NCBI GenBank assembly: GCA_030248295.1
Contig: JASANH010000360.1
Coordinates: 62,001-126,000, forward strand
Source: Mesodorylaimus sp. YZB2_4
Lineage: Eukaryota > Nematoda > Enoplea > Dorylaimida > Dorylaimidae
Length of the DNA stretch: 64,000 nt
Reading direction: 5' to 3'
Below the pieces are notes generated by a model, which was given only the letters and a program-made list of their open reading frames with translations, ran no database searches and was not told the DNA's origin. Made by a program: the position numbers and the translations under genes. Positions within the stretch are counted from its first letter, which is position 1; each line of letters opens with the position of its first letter. Below, piece after piece: positions 11,099 to 22,419 of this stretch.

Positions 11099-12148
11099 CT
11101 AGGTCTTGCTCCGATTATCTGAATTCTGGTGCCCACCTATCGACCTCCTGTGTAGAAACATGGTCGTCCCGTTTTGTGCGTTTCCCGTCTCTTTCGTTTT
11201 GAATAATCGCTTTCTTATTTCTGAACTAAATATGAAATACAAAAATGGATTTAGTGACGATGTCAAAAGATTTATGATCATCGATATGAAACCAGCCACT
11301 TCGGGCACCACGTTTCCCCGTTCAATGATCATCGGGAAAGCCCAGAATATGCACTGACCGACAATCAAGATGATGGCCACTGCAGAAAATTGTAAAATCA
11401 GTGCTTTCTCCCGTTTGAAATGACGCTGTTGCGTGGATTGTTGCGGAGTGGATGAGGCGTTGGTCGGGTTGATACTTCTTCCTTTCTTGTAAACGTATGC
11501 CAGAATCAAAGCATCGCAAACTAAGACAAACACGATTTGCATGTTGGTCCATATAGAGTCCGACAGCGACACCAGATCCCCGCATCTTTCGTCCTCGCTA
11601 CACGACAGCCCCCACGTAAAAGTGGCGAATTCGAAGCGGCAAGAACAATGGTAGGTGATAATGGGTATGATGAGGGAGATAGCGTAGGCCCCGACCAACA
11701 GACAAATGACTCGTGGTGTAGAAAATAGAGTAGTGTAGGAAATGCGCCACTTCAACGAGATTATTCGATTGCTGGCGATCAATACCATGTGCGAGCAGAC
11801 TATGAACCAGGCGTAGTCGCAAATGAATCCAAAAATATCTCTCAGCCAAAGCGGGGCCAAATCCGACCCGCTGCCGCTTTGTGTCGAAGTCATGGCCGGA
11901 ATGGCGTAGAATATGGTGATGGTGTTGTGGGCGCAATCTGGTACGGCCATTGAAACGGTTAGAGCGTAGAATGGATTCGAGAGGGCCTTACGATTTCGGA
12001 ATATCACAAAGCAATACAGTATGTACCCAATGAGGCCAGACACGCAGATCAAAAGATAGACGATGGCGGCCGATACACGAAACGCTGTTGATTTATACCA
12101 GGCGCTGCTCAGATCGTCGGACATATTAGAGGCGTTGGAGATGTCCAT
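11099..12148 (-). CDS. 7TM serpentine receptor of the local cluster
   Basis: Intact single-exon frame of 349 aa starting at ATG 12148. The N-terminus has N-glycosylation sites (NAS, NMS). TM2 contains NRKALSNPFYALTVSMAVPDC, the hallmark shared with the receptors at 17.5, 20.0, 23.4 and 26.9 kb. The end of TM3 has HMVLIASNRIISLKW in place of DRY. A Cys pair in extracellular loop 2 (CSCRFEF..., CSEDERC) could form disulfides. TM6 begins KREKALILQFSAVA, and TM7 has SSLNPFLYFIFSSEIRKRL, an NPxxY equivalent. The basic C-tail is Ser/Thr/Asn-rich. It is more diverged than the others and is probably the oldest local paralogue. Ligand unknown. Confidence 0.88.
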   Translation of the reverse strand: MDISNASNMSDDLSSAWYKSTAFRVSAAIVYLLICVSGLIGYILYCFVIFRNRKALSNPFYALTVSMAVPDCAHNTITIFYAIPAMTSTQSGSGSDLAPLWLRDIFGFICDYAWFIVCSHMVLIASNRIISLKWRISYTTLFSTPRVICLLVGAYAISLIIPIITYHCSCRFEFATFTWGLSCSEDERCGDLVSLSDSIWTNMQIVFVLVCDALILAYVYKKGRSINPTNASSTPQQSTQQRHFKREKALILQFSAVAIILIVGQCIFWAFPMIIERGNVVPEVAGFISMIINLLTSSLNPFLYFIFSSEIRKRLFKTKETGNAQNGTTMFLHRRSIGGHQNSDNRSKT

Positions 12149-13150
12149 TTTGAATATTTTCGCAGTGAAGTATTGAGTTTACTTTCTCCGATAATAAACC
12201 AACCTGTAACATCAAGGTGTGACAAACGAGGCCTGCATGGTTGTAATCGCACGGATGCACTGTCATCGGAGTTTTTGCGAGAAAACTACCTACAGAAGAT
12301 TTTGCGACCAATATTTGAAGCCCAGCTTATTTTAAACATCAGAAACTTTTGAGAATTTCTATCGAACAAAACCTCATATCCACGCAGTTTCACACTCTTA
12401 AACTTTTTCTTTAAAAATAGGTCTTGCTCAAATTCGAATTTTTGAAAGTGGGGAATTCGAATCTGAATAAAAAATTCACAAGATTTCTCATTATTTTAAT
12501 TTCCTGGCACGTGAATTCCTAGCCTCCTCGGGTATGAAGAAAGGGTGGCACAACTGCGCCTGGCAAGGCATAAGGCAAACCGACTGATATTGCGCAGGCG
12601 ACAAAGACCAGGCTTTTCATGATAGAAGGTCCCATTGTCAGATGGACTCCTTTGTCTGATAAAACACGCGCATCAAAGCCTCCCTACAGTACGTCCCTAC
12701 AGTACCACCCAATTAAAATATCTTATCATGTTCCTGGTCGTTCGGACCTTATCAGGACAAACTGTTTGTAAAAGTCACTTCCGCACTTTTATTCCGGCAC
12801 ACACGCTCAAATGTTTCCGCGTATGGCCTTTATATCAGGATCTCGTTAGACCAAGCAGCAATCCGAAGCAACAAATAACTACCAATCAGAGACTCCAGCA
12901 AATAAGAGATTGCCCTAAAAATGTGCTTTCATTACTCGAAATAGCCCCAAATATGAGGGCGGAACCAAAGCATACAAGTCAACAACGAGTGAAATTAGCT
13001 CAGGAGTTTGCCGCAAAATATACTAGATCGCTAAGAATATTCTAATGTTATGAAGCCCCTCATTTTCTCCGATTCAGGCACACTTACCTGTTCTCACACG
13101 AACAGAATTTTATACGCGGCGTGCCCAATTAGCGTCTGAGCAAAGTCGAT
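12149..13150. other. Intergenic, no supported gene
   Basis: A 136-codon plus-strand frame at 12635-13045 has no recognisable domain, no signal peptide and no supporting context. I do not call it. Confidence 0.4.
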
Positions 13151-13154
13151 TCGC

Positions 13155-13611
13155 GTGAAGTTCAAGGCAGTAGCTAATTTGATACGGCTCGTGCCCACGT
13201 CGTTCTTGTCTCTGGATATTAAAACACTATGGACACTTCTTCGGCCGAATTCTCCATTGGATCACGAGTCAGGCCTTGAATTTGATAAAATTTCTAATTT
13301 AGGTGGGCGTGGAAATTCGATATTCTCACGCGTGAGTGAAAGCGTATTCCGATGGGATATTTCTCTTTGATTCCCAACGGGACGGGTGGTCTATAAATTA
13401 TGTAAGCTCTGGTCACTAGGCCGGTCATGGATAAGGTGTTTGCAGACATCGAACGACTGCAAAAGTTTGTACAACAGACCCTGACAATGAGACCCCCGCC
13501 AGTTCTTGGTTTGTGCCAGTACGCCGATGATCTTGCCTACATTATGCACTGTACTGTAGTCCAACCTATTTTTCCGAGGTTTTGGGTGGACGGGTGATGG
13601 AATTCAAATTT
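13155..13611 (+). pseudogene. Reverse transcriptase fragment
   Basis: A frame beginning at 13155 contains TSFLSLDIKTLW, like the palm motif A (LDI) of reverse transcriptases. In a second frame, VLGLCQYADDLAYIM (about 13495-13545) carries the YADD box of motif C. The two pieces are in different frames and the interval between them is short and degraded. This is a dead retroelement scrap. Its lineage, LINE or Penelope-like, cannot be decided. Confidence 0.5.
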
Positions 13612-15190
13612 CTCGCAATAGTTTGTGACCATGTATAAATTTGATGATTTTTCCAACCAATGAATTGAAAATAAGCCAGAAAAATGCAAAATTTTTTAGA
13701 CTTGCAGCTACAGGTCACGCAATGACTAAAAATGCAGACACTAGAAGAAAAACAGGATTCTATGGCGAGGCAGCTTCGTTGTCGAACTATCCCCAACAGG
13801 AAGCGATTTGAATGCCAGCACTGAAAAACCTGGCGATGGTGCGTGTGAATTAACTAGATACTTTGAGTCTGCACCTGAATTACGTACAAATGCCAATGTG
13901 AACTCGTTTGCGTGAATGGATGACCGGGGACAACTTGCAGGCTAGATGGATTCGGTTTCTGATTGCAGAGTCAATATGGCGCCAGGGAACTTTGTGATTG
14001 AAAAATGGAGAAGCGGGAAAGAGGACCAAGGGGATATGTTGCGTAGCAAAGGCAGGGACTGCGACAATTACAGTACGAGTACCGCAGAATGCTCTCAACA
14101 AACTTTCGCGTTTTCAGTCTCCATGCTATTGGTAAAGTAGAAACCGTATTTCGTTACGCAAACTGAATGAAGGCTGCCAGCACAGAAAAAGAATCAGATT
14201 CATTGTTTCAGAGTAGCGAAAGATAGTTTGGCGAGGCACTGTTCAAACAGTTCCAATTAGTGTAGTAGCACGAATGGCTGCCTCAAAAAGGAGCTGGAGA
14301 CACAGTAACCGAGGACTCTATGATCGATTGGGGAGATATCGATCTAAATATCATTGAAAGTGTTGATCTACTATAGAATATGAATGAGCAAATTTGAGGA
14401 GTGGGGTTTGACGTGGATTTCCGCCGCATCACACCTCAGTATAGCCCCTGTTCGCCTGCCCATCCGCAATGTATGGCTACTTACTACACGTCATCTCGCT
14501 GCGATTCCACTGTTGGATCTGAACAAAATTGGTTACAGATTATTTAATTTTCATTCGATTTGAATTTTTCTCTTTTATTTCATAAGGATAGACATACTGT
14601 ATATTGCTGAGCAAAATTATCCCTACGATTACCCTATGATTTCATACGCGTATTTGAAAATACCGCCAGGTAGGTACCGGGACGAAAAAATTGAAGAATT
14701 TGTTAGCCCCTTCCGCATGGGAATAAACACATCACATAACATGGCTGCTTTAGCCAGCAGCTAGTAACAATTCATCCCTAACTTCTGCGACAATGCACAG
14801 CTGATCACTCTGTACAGTGAATTGCTTCTAATTTTTTGTCAGCTATGTATTGTCAGAAGTCTAAACTATAGAATGATGCAGCCAAAGTCAGACTTGCTTT
14901 GCTTATTTAAAAGGAAGGTGAGACGATGAATAGAATTGTTCTCTATGCGACGCTACTGCATGTGTCGAGGACCCGTTCAGGACGCACAAAGATTCTCGAC
15001 AGCATGTAGGTAATAACCTACACTATATTGATTAGCTGATTTCCTTTTCTTGGGTAAAACGCTGTAGCGAGGGTCCCCAAACATGCAATGAACAGACATG
15101 TCATAAAAAACTAAATCGTTGATCACTGCTAGAATGTCATTTGAAAAACATCCTTGCTAAACCGAGAAAACTGAGAAAAAGCTGCACCAA
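13612..15190. other. Intergenic, no gene seen
   Basis: No coding pattern, RNA gene or clear repeat recognised. Confidence 0.45.
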
Positions 15191-15197
15191 CGCTGAC

Positions 15198-15520
15198 GAT
15201 GAGCTCTGCATCGAATTGCTTGGGAGCGAGTGGCTGGACTCTTCCTTGGTTCGATCCCCAGTGACGGAGGTCGGCTTGCGAGCCATGAACCCTCGCTGAC
15301 TGCGCACGCCAGGTTGTGGGTGACTTTCCGAGTGGAGAGACGGAAGCCAAACGAGGAGACAATCTTAAGTGCCAAACACCGACAAGGCTCAAAGACCACC
15401 CCGATCGTCCGAGGAAGTCGGCCTGTCTAGTCCAGGATGCCCTCGAGGGCAGGTGCTGTGTGCGCTGGTTCCCGCACAGCCTGCCTTTAAGGTTTGGCTG
15501 CTGGCTGGCTAAAGGCAAGA
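15198..15520 (+). repeat. SINE-like repeat (copy 2)
   Basis: The plus strand carries ATTGCTTGGGAGCGAGTGGC, then a GGTTCGATCCC B-box-like segment, CCCTCGCTGAC, GAGTGGAGAGACGGAAGCCAA, a GGATGCCCTCG block and GGCTGCTGGCTGG near the end. The same order of blocks is seen in the 35.4-35.8 kb copy on the other strand. Confidence 0.65.
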
Positions 15521-17523
15521 AATACAGGCGGAGGCCCAGAAAATACATCGAAAGCTACATGGTTGCTTTGAAGGCCTAAGTAAATTAATACTTTTGAGTC
15601 AGTTTGAGGCATTGTCAACGATGAGATAATTGACTCCATCCAACCTGACGATGAGACAGGCCCACATCGACACTGGCCAACCAATCACGCAGGCATGCGG
15701 AGTGCTATTCAATAAGCTTCGTTCTATGATGTTTCATATTGAACAGAAGATGCCTCCTCTTAACATACAGAACACTTCCCCACCACCAGTTTTCATTCTG
15801 TTCGTAACATAGTAACAACTGCGCGGTGCCTGTGCTAGAAGTTAGACCTCACTGCTTTAGATTAGCTTTAGACTGCAAAATTTCGATTGGTTTGGGAGAC
15901 ATCGGTCAGAAACGTCATTTAAAGTGTCATTATTATCATGTTTTACTGATACCTGAAACACTTGTGTGGACGCCTGCACTGTGGAATAGGGGTCCGCAGA
16001 TTTGAACCAGTGAAGGGTTAGGCAGTGCTGAATAAAGTTTACAGGTTATCAAACGCGGCCTGTGTAGCTTTTTTTTCGAAGCCCACCTGCTGATAGGAGG
16101 TTTCTGGACCAACTGCTGAACCCTTGTCGGTTGGAGTGCCCCATCTGAAATAAGATCCGGTTTGTCGTACGGTTCAAGCCTTGGTCAAGAGGGACGCTTC
16201 CATATGCCTCTCATACTATTGTGAAATTTCCTCAAATCCATTAATCGAAATCGAAATGAAGGCAACTGAAATAAAGGCATGGACAGCGATATAATATAGC
16301 AGTAGCACACCACAGCTGATGCTGCGGGTCCACTAAAAGAAAGCTCCAAAGTAAATCTGGGCCCTGTTAGTCGCACGCAGTATGCTCCAGGTTTTAAATG
16401 CTTACAATTTTCAACTTTGATCTTGAAATCAAAATTTACTTTACTTACTCATGCATGCTCCCTCAAAGAGCCTATTTGGCTAAAAATAAATTTCCTCTCA
16501 GATTGTTAAGCCTGAGCAGTGTGAGTACCTGTGCTGCAACTGATTATGGTATTGCTTATCCGTCAGTTCTGTTATAATAATTGCATGCAAAGTGTGAGTA
16601 CCCAAACAACCCCAAGCCCGAATTTTTTCTGTATACTCAACATTTCTCACCTGACCTCATAATTTCTTCTTATCTTCGAAATACTCGAAAAATTCACTCC
16701 CACTTAAAAAAATTCAAATTTATCGCCGTATTTATAGCACAGCTTTGAAAATTCTACACTTTATGGACAGAACAGCTATGGCAAAAAACTGGAATATTTC
16801 CTACTGCCACAAATTCAGGTGGCTAGGTAGATTTGATAGCGATAGCTTACTTGTTTTAAAACTTCTATGCTTGTATACGAGTACATACACAACGAAAAAA
16901 TTACTGTACCAATTTAAAGGCTTGTTGGGGCGGCAAAAACGGTTGCTGTTATCAAAGTGCTGTTGTTATCAGGGTTGCTCTTATGCAGGGCTCAACTGTG
17001 TACAAAACATAGCTGAAACATTGGTGTCGGGAAAAAAACAGTTGCTGTTATCCAGAAGTTGCTGCTATCCGGGTTGCTGTTCGCTGAGTTCGACTGTGGC
17101 ACATGATCGGGTGCTCTTCCTGTTTTACCACATCGGATCAAAAAAAAACACTTTGTGGCACTTCCTAGTCTTGGCTCGCTGCCAAGAATTGCCTTCTTTC
17201 CCTTGCTTGTCTTGTGGCCTGCTGCTGCTGCATTCCCTCAGTTGGGCAAACATCCACAAAGCCATCTTGTACCTCAAGGTTTTACAGTGCATTTATACAA
17301 ATCAGAACATTATCGCAGACACTTCAATGACTTCGCCTATCACTGAGGCAGACACATCGTGAGATTCAGTTTCACTAAATTGGTGATTTGGTTATGATTG
17401 GTGATTTGATATGACACTTCCTGCCATCATACTCTTCCCTGGTTAATTAATTGGGATAAGTCATTGCAGCAGCTGGGGTGTCTAATAACAGAGTGACAGT
17501 GCGACAGAAATTTAGGCAGCCTT
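15521..17523. other. Intergenic, no supported gene
   Basis: A 205-codon frame at 16745-17362 overlaps an imperfect tandem repeat (TTGCTGTTATC units, about 16930-17090) and has no family signature, so it is not called. About 200 bp of unassigned sequence separates it from the stop of the next receptor. Confidence 0.45.
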
Positions 17524-18677
17524 TCATGGTTTTACCGCCTTCTTTAGCGCATTCTTTCCATTGCTAACCTTATTCTTCTTCGCCTTCTTACAAGGCAAAT
17601 GTCGTCTAACCTCAGAGCTGAAGATGAAATACAGATATGGGTTCACAGCACTGTTAAATATATTCATAAAGCCGCTCACGAAATCGGCTGCCTCGGCTGA
17701 AATGTATCCGTTTGCCGTCAGTGGCAGAACACTCCAAAAAGTAACACTGCCAACGATTTCCATGGCTGCTACAGCTGAAAATTGAAGCAGCAAAGCTTTT
17801 TCTCTTTTATGCGTTTGCCTCGTCATCGAATTGTCATTCTTCGATTTTTGTTGAGGTTGCTGTTGAGCATGTACCTTTCGACTTTTTCGCCTGACATAAA
17901 TGAAAATAAAAGCATTTATTAAAATGACGAATGCAATTTGCCCATTCGATACGCTCATGTCGATCAGAGAAGCCGTGTCTGAACACACAGCATTGTCCTC
18001 GCATATTATGACCCACGCGAACTGATCTATTGCAAATCGACAGCCGCACGCGTAAGTGATCGAGGGGATCACGAAAGCCCATAAATAACAGCCGATAATC
18101 AATATCCGTGTTCGACGACTTGAAAATAATTCGTTATATTTCATCGGCCATTTCAAACCGATCGATCGATTGCTAGCAATCAATACCAGATGACCGGAAA
18201 TAATAAACCACGCGTAATCATTTACAAACCCGAAGAAATCGCGAGCACTATTGCTCATACTTGATGGATTGGTGATCAACATTGGTGCAACGTATACGAC
18301 TGCCACCAAATTCGATATGCAGTCCGCCATCCCCATGGTCATTGTAAATGAATAGAAAGGATTCGAAAGAGTTTTTCGATTTGAAATCAGCGTATAAAAA
18401 TAAATAGCATAACCGGACAGGCCTGTTACAGCGACCAAAAGGAAAATAATGGCGCCCGTAATTCAAAAGGGACGCTGGGAGCTGGCAACATGATGCAGGA
18501 TGCGTTGTCGCTATCACACACACTTTTGTTATGGGAGAAAGAGCTTATACTAGGAACAAAGACTGAAGAAGTATTCGCAGCAGCTCCAGTCAGATTCAAA
18601 TAAGAATCTGCTGTTGGAGTGGTGTTAAGGCCGGACTCCGTGGATTCAGAGACATTGACATGAACTGCAATATCCAT
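17524..18677 (-). pseudogene. 7TM serpentine receptor of the local cluster, frameshifted before TM1
   Basis: The N-terminal frame starts at ATG 18677 (MDIAVHVNVSES...), has several N-glycosylation sites, and runs into a stop at 18426. The body lies in another frame from about 18462 to the stop at 17524: TM1 ITGAIIFLLVAVTGLSGYA, TM2 RKTLSNPFYSFTMTMGMADC, TM3 end HLVLIASNRSIGLKW, CGCRFAIDQFAWVI in loop 2, KREKALLLQFSAVA at TM6 and AVNPYLYFIFSSEVRRHLPC at TM7. The two frames meet at about 18460-18470 without a usable intron. Either the gene carries a one-base loss (or two-base gain), or the assembly has an error here. Everything else is intact, which suggests a recent break or a sequencing error. 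Confidence 0.8.
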
Positions 18678-18707
18678 GGCCGGGCAGAAGATTAAAAACA
18701 CGCTCAA

Positions 18708-19700
18708 TCAGAGGAATACGTGAACTGACCCATTTGCTTGCCTCTCCAGTAAAACTTCGAGAAACAATCGGAACGGCTGGACAACAACGTCCAAAACAAA
18801 TAGGGATTGTGGGAGACGGAAAGCTTCAATTTATTGAATTTTGTTAACTTAGAAAAGAAACTTTAAAATTGATTTTTACGGGTTTCAAAAATGGATATGG
18901 ATTTTCTTCTTAGGGAGAAAATAGGGCGACACTCTGGGAGGAATAATGGCGGAAATGTTGCCTAGAAATACATCCGTGCGCTATTTGACGCATCGATCAC
19001 TTAGGCCTCTCGATGCTACCCTTTGCTGAACGGCGGGGTCAGCTTCAAGCCTCGGGGCGATCTCGTGAGACCTTGTTTAGACTACCTAGATGTTTTTAAA
19101 AAATTAATCAAGAGTGTGAATCAAGGGTAATTAGTGACGAGATAGAAAGGCGACTGTTGGGAGTCAATATCATTAGTTTCTTTTTGTGCGCTGGAGAGGC
19201 GAGCCTTCCTGTTTTTGCGAAATTTCTTTCATGCTTTCGTACGAGTTATACTTCTTCTGATAACTACTCGTTAGTCTTGTGTACCCCACTCAGAAAACTT
19301 GGCTGCTTTGATAAGCGGAGGGATAACAAGGCTGTAACGTCTGAGACAATGCACGATAACAATTCTGTTCAACGAAACGCTCCTTACCTCGTCTATGCTA
19401 TCAAGAGCACAGCAATACTGGAGTGACATAAATAAGGTCAGATTGCGCTACTCATTTCCCCGGGTTTGTTTTTTCCAGTTTTTCTGACTCGCATGTACAA
19501 CGCCGCCACGAAAGCTGACAACTCTTATCGATCTTCCCTGACGATCTAAAAGTCTCCTAAATCCCACTGTAGGCTATCGGGTGCTATGTCTAGTAACGGG
19601 CAGGAAATTATTGAAATTCGTCAGGCAGTCCTTCGATTGCGATGAAAAATCCTCCCCTTCCCCTCGGGGTCCGCCGGAAATAATAGAAACTTTAAGTGTT
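18708..19700. other. Intergenic, no gene seen
   Basis: No supported coding frame or repeat recognised. Confidence 0.45.
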
Positions 19701-19991
19701 GGTAATATTTGGAAAAATTATATTTTAGCGCGTGCATAGTACAGGTCGGGAACACAAAAACATGCAGCACAAAATTTCTGTACCCTCACATTTGCAAATT
19801 TACCTAATTTTCTTCTATCTTTTGTTCGTGGGACAATACTGTAGCTCATAAATATAATAGAAAGTACCAAATGCATACTTTTACAACATCAATCGAACTA
19901 CGGTTTATATATCGCGTATCTCACATACTCGAACGATTAGAGCGACTTTCATTACTGCATCCAAGCATACACCTGTCATCACGTTTTCTTA

Positions 19992-21029
19992 CTAACCTCT
20001 AGGTTTTGCCTTACAGGGCAAATAACGCCTAATCTCAGAACTAAAACAAAAATAGAGATAAGGGTTAATCGAGCTATTGAATACCAACATGAATCCACTC
20101 GCAAAACCACCCACTTCAGAAGACACGTATCCGTTCTCCACCAAAGGAGTTAAGCTCCAGAAGGTGGCACTGCCAAAGATCATGGTACCAGCTACGGCTG
20201 AAAATTGTAGAAGCAAAGCCCTCTCTCGTTTTTGCGCTTGCTTCTGAGGGGCGTCATCGATGCGTCGCCCACCAGCTTGCTGCATTTGAGATTGAATTTT
20301 TCGACTTTTCCTGCTGACATAAATCAAAATTACTGCATTCGCTAAGATTACAAATGCGATTTGTGCATTTGAGACAGTGACGTCTATTGTCGAAGCAATA
20401 TTGGAGCTGCTCGACTCGTCGCACAAAACGGTCCACGCGAACTGATCGAAGGCGAAACGGCATCCGCAGGCGTATGTGATCGACGGGATGACGAATCCCC
20501 ACGCGTAGCTGCCCGCGATCAGAGCAGCGGTTCGATATGTCGAAAAGAGTTGGCCGTAACTTGTGGGCCACTTCAAAGATATGGCTCGATTGCTAGCGAT
20601 CAAGACCATGTGGCTGATGATCACGAACCAGCTGTAATCGCAAAGAAAACCGAAGAGGTCGCGTTCGATGGTGGCTTTGACTGATCGATTAAATATCATG
20701 GTGGGCACAGAATAGGCGATCGTGACCACGTCCGATAAGCAATCGATGCAGCCCATGGTGAGTGTAAAGGTGTAGAAGGGGTTGGACAGAGCTTTGCGAT
20801 ATTTGATCACGATATAGAAATAGAGGGAATAGCCCGACAGGCCTATCAGAGCCACGACCAGATAGATGATGGCAGCCGTGGTGCGAAAGGACGAGGAGAT
20901 GGCATTATTGGAGGAGGAATTGTTATCGATGGTCGTATTATTGGGAGAGTGAAATGAGAGGTTAGACGGGCCAACTGACGTCTCGTTCAGATCAGCGTCT
21001 GCGAGAAGGTGAGAGATTGGTTGGTTCAT
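19992..21029 (-). CDS. 7TM serpentine receptor, twin A
   Basis: Intact single-exon frame of 345 aa from ATG 21029. The N-terminal ~45 residues are rich in Asn and Ser with N-glycosylation sites (NLS, NNTT). TM1 follows (AAIIYLVVALIGLSGYSLYF), TM2 has RKALSNPFYTFTLTMGCIDC, TM3 ends HMVLIASNRAISLKW, and CGCRFAFDQFAWTVLC lies in loop 2. TM6 starts with RERALLLQFSAVAG and TM7 has SSINPYLYFCFSSEIRRYLPC. It ends with a very short tail (KAKPRG). It differs from the copy at 26.9 kb at only a handful of residues. The near-identity is much higher than that of the 3' flanks, pointing to recent conversion or strong constraint. Ligand unknown; a plasma-membrane chemosensory role is inferred. Confidence 0.9.
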   Translation of the reverse strand: MNQPISHLLADADLNETSVGPSNLSFHSPNNTTIDNNSSSNNAISSSFRTTAAIIYLVVALIGLSGYSLYFYIVIKYRKALSNPFYTFTLTMGCIDCLSDVVTIAYSVPTMIFNRSVKATIERDLFGFLCDYSWFVIISHMVLIASNRAISLKWPTSYGQLFSTYRTAALIAGSYAWGFVIPSITYACGCRFAFDQFAWTVLCDESSSSNIASTIDVTVSNAQIAFVILANAVILIYVSRKSRKIQSQMQQAGGRRIDDAPQKQAQKRERALLLQFSAVAGTMIFGSATFWSLTPLVENGYVSSEVGGFASGFMLVFNSSINPYLYFCFSSEIRRYLPCKAKPRG

Positions 21030-21118
21030 AATATGGCGTTGTTTGCTTGCTAAAAAATATGTAAAAAGTGTAGCTGAAAGTGTTCCAACTTAACGCGGTC
21101 GCCTAAACAGGTTCAGTT

Positions 21119-21388
21119 TCAGCTTATGGGACACAAATTGTCGGATGTTGAGCGGCAAGTACGGTACTGATCGAAATGTGGAGCGTAGGCTTCAGCGTTC
21201 ATATCTCTTAAAATTCCTTGAACTATGTGACCTACCGAAGCCAGACTTCGACGACAGGTCGCCGTAACCATCTCAGCGATAACGCCCCATGTGCTCAACA
21301 CATTCACACTTTTGCCGCCTTCATGTGAGCTTATAATCCTTATTGATTCAACTTGCAAATTGCGGCAACAATTACAGAAATTAGACAC
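21119..21388 (-). CDS. Small conserved frame upstream of receptor twin A, unknown
   Basis: An open frame of 89 codons lies about 90 bp upstream of the receptor start, on the same strand. It begins MSNFCNCCRNLQVESIRI and includes GGKSVNVLSTWGVIAEMV and ATCRRSLASVGHIVQGIL. The same frame with few changes is present at 28034-28300 before twin B. A 2-bp difference near the end gives the two copies different C-termini. I do not recognise the protein. It may be a separate small gene, an upstream reading frame in the receptor's leader, or a fossil exon of another gene copied with the unit. Confidence 0.3.
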   Translation of the reverse strand: MSNFCNCCRNLQVESIRIISSHEGGKSVNVLSTWGVIAEMVTATCRRSLASVGHIVQGILRDMNAEAYAPHFDQYRTCRSTSDNLCPIS

Positions 21389-21426
21389 ACTTTATAATTT
21401 CCATGTCGTCGCTCGCCTACCTAGAA

Positions 21427-21718
21427 ATCGAATCAGCAAAGTCTCTGAATAACAAAGAACACTAATGGCTGGCTTTAAAAGCCGTTTGAAAATGACGAAT
21501 AAATAAGAGTCATTATCGATTAGCCGCATTAGGCAATATTTCAAGTAACAGAAAAAGATAATTTTCAGTCAACAATAAAGCCCAAAGTGTAGTTCGATGC
21601 GATGAAAATCAAAGCAGCGATTTTCTGAATAACAAAGGACACTAATGGCTGAGTATAACAGCCATTTGAAGCAAATAATACGAGTCGAGATCGATTAGGC
21701 GAAGTAGACAATATTGAG
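21427..21718. repeat. Tandem duplication of a ~115-140-bp upstream segment
   Basis: About 21427-21545 and 21605-21718 share AATCA.CAAAG blocks, the block GAATAACAAAG.ACACTAATG and the GATTAG.CG.A.TAG.CAATATT end. The corresponding interval of unit B near 28.4 kb contains only one copy. The duplication therefore arose after, or was lost in one of, the two units. Confidence 0.6.
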
Positions 21719-21919
21719 GTTGAATAGTCAACAAGAGAAGAGAGACGCATCGATTTGGGTTGAAATGGAAACGGTTCGAAAGGATATCAAATTAATTTTG
21801 AGCCCTCGATGGTGGGGTGATAGGGTGAGGAAGATTGTACGTTACGGCGAAAGTGCTTATAAACAAAAATTTTTTGACAGGTGGCACTTCCTGACAACTG
21901 AAGTTCCCTTTCAGACAAA

Positions 21920-22299
21920 CAAGGAATGCTTGACCCAGTTAAGACTTCCATGGGATTGAGACATGTCTCAGACTGTAGGCCGTGACAAAGGGGAATGCTG
22001 AAAAAATTTTGATGGCCGCACGAGGTTCAGGTGAGTGGTTGGTGGTAACAGTGACTGGTCGATTTTGAATTTTTTGGATTATCTCAAGATGTCTTCGCGC
22101 AGGCTGCCAAAAGATGATTCACAAACTTGTATGCCAGGCCGCAACATGCAATTTAAGCAGCCTGCACGAAGATTTCTTGAAATAATCCAAAAATTTCAAT
22201 ATTGACCACTCACTATGACCACCAGCCACTTTGTCACAGCGTACAGTTTGAGACATGTCTCAATCCCATGGAAATCTTAGCAGGGGCAAGCATTCCTTG
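21920..22299. mobile_element. Foldback (long inverted repeat) MITE-like element
   Basis: The left arm (21920-22107) and right arm (about 22158-22299) are inverted copies. Both carry CAAGGAATGCTTG at the tip, CCATGGGATTGAGACATGTC, a GTGACAAAG block, TTTTTGGATTAT and CAGGCTGC near the loop. The left arm has about 40 extra bases. No coding capacity. Target duplications are not obvious. It lies upstream of the unit-A twin receptor and has no counterpart in unit B. Confidence 0.75.
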
Positions 22300-22419
22300 T
22301 GAGCATTTCGAGAGCACATGTTTATGCTTCCCGGCATGTATCGCCCGTCGTGTTCTCTCATTTTAAGAGCCGGAATGAGGAGATGCTAAAGCCGACTTTA
22401 CACTTCTGACGCAGGCTAT

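Noticed and set aside
12635..13045. 136-codon plus-strand open frame
   Set aside because: No signal peptide, domain, splice partner or composition bias that suggests coding.
16745..17362. 205-codon plus-strand open frame
   Set aside because: It overlaps an imperfect TTGCTGTTATC tandem repeat and shows no family pattern; open by composition.
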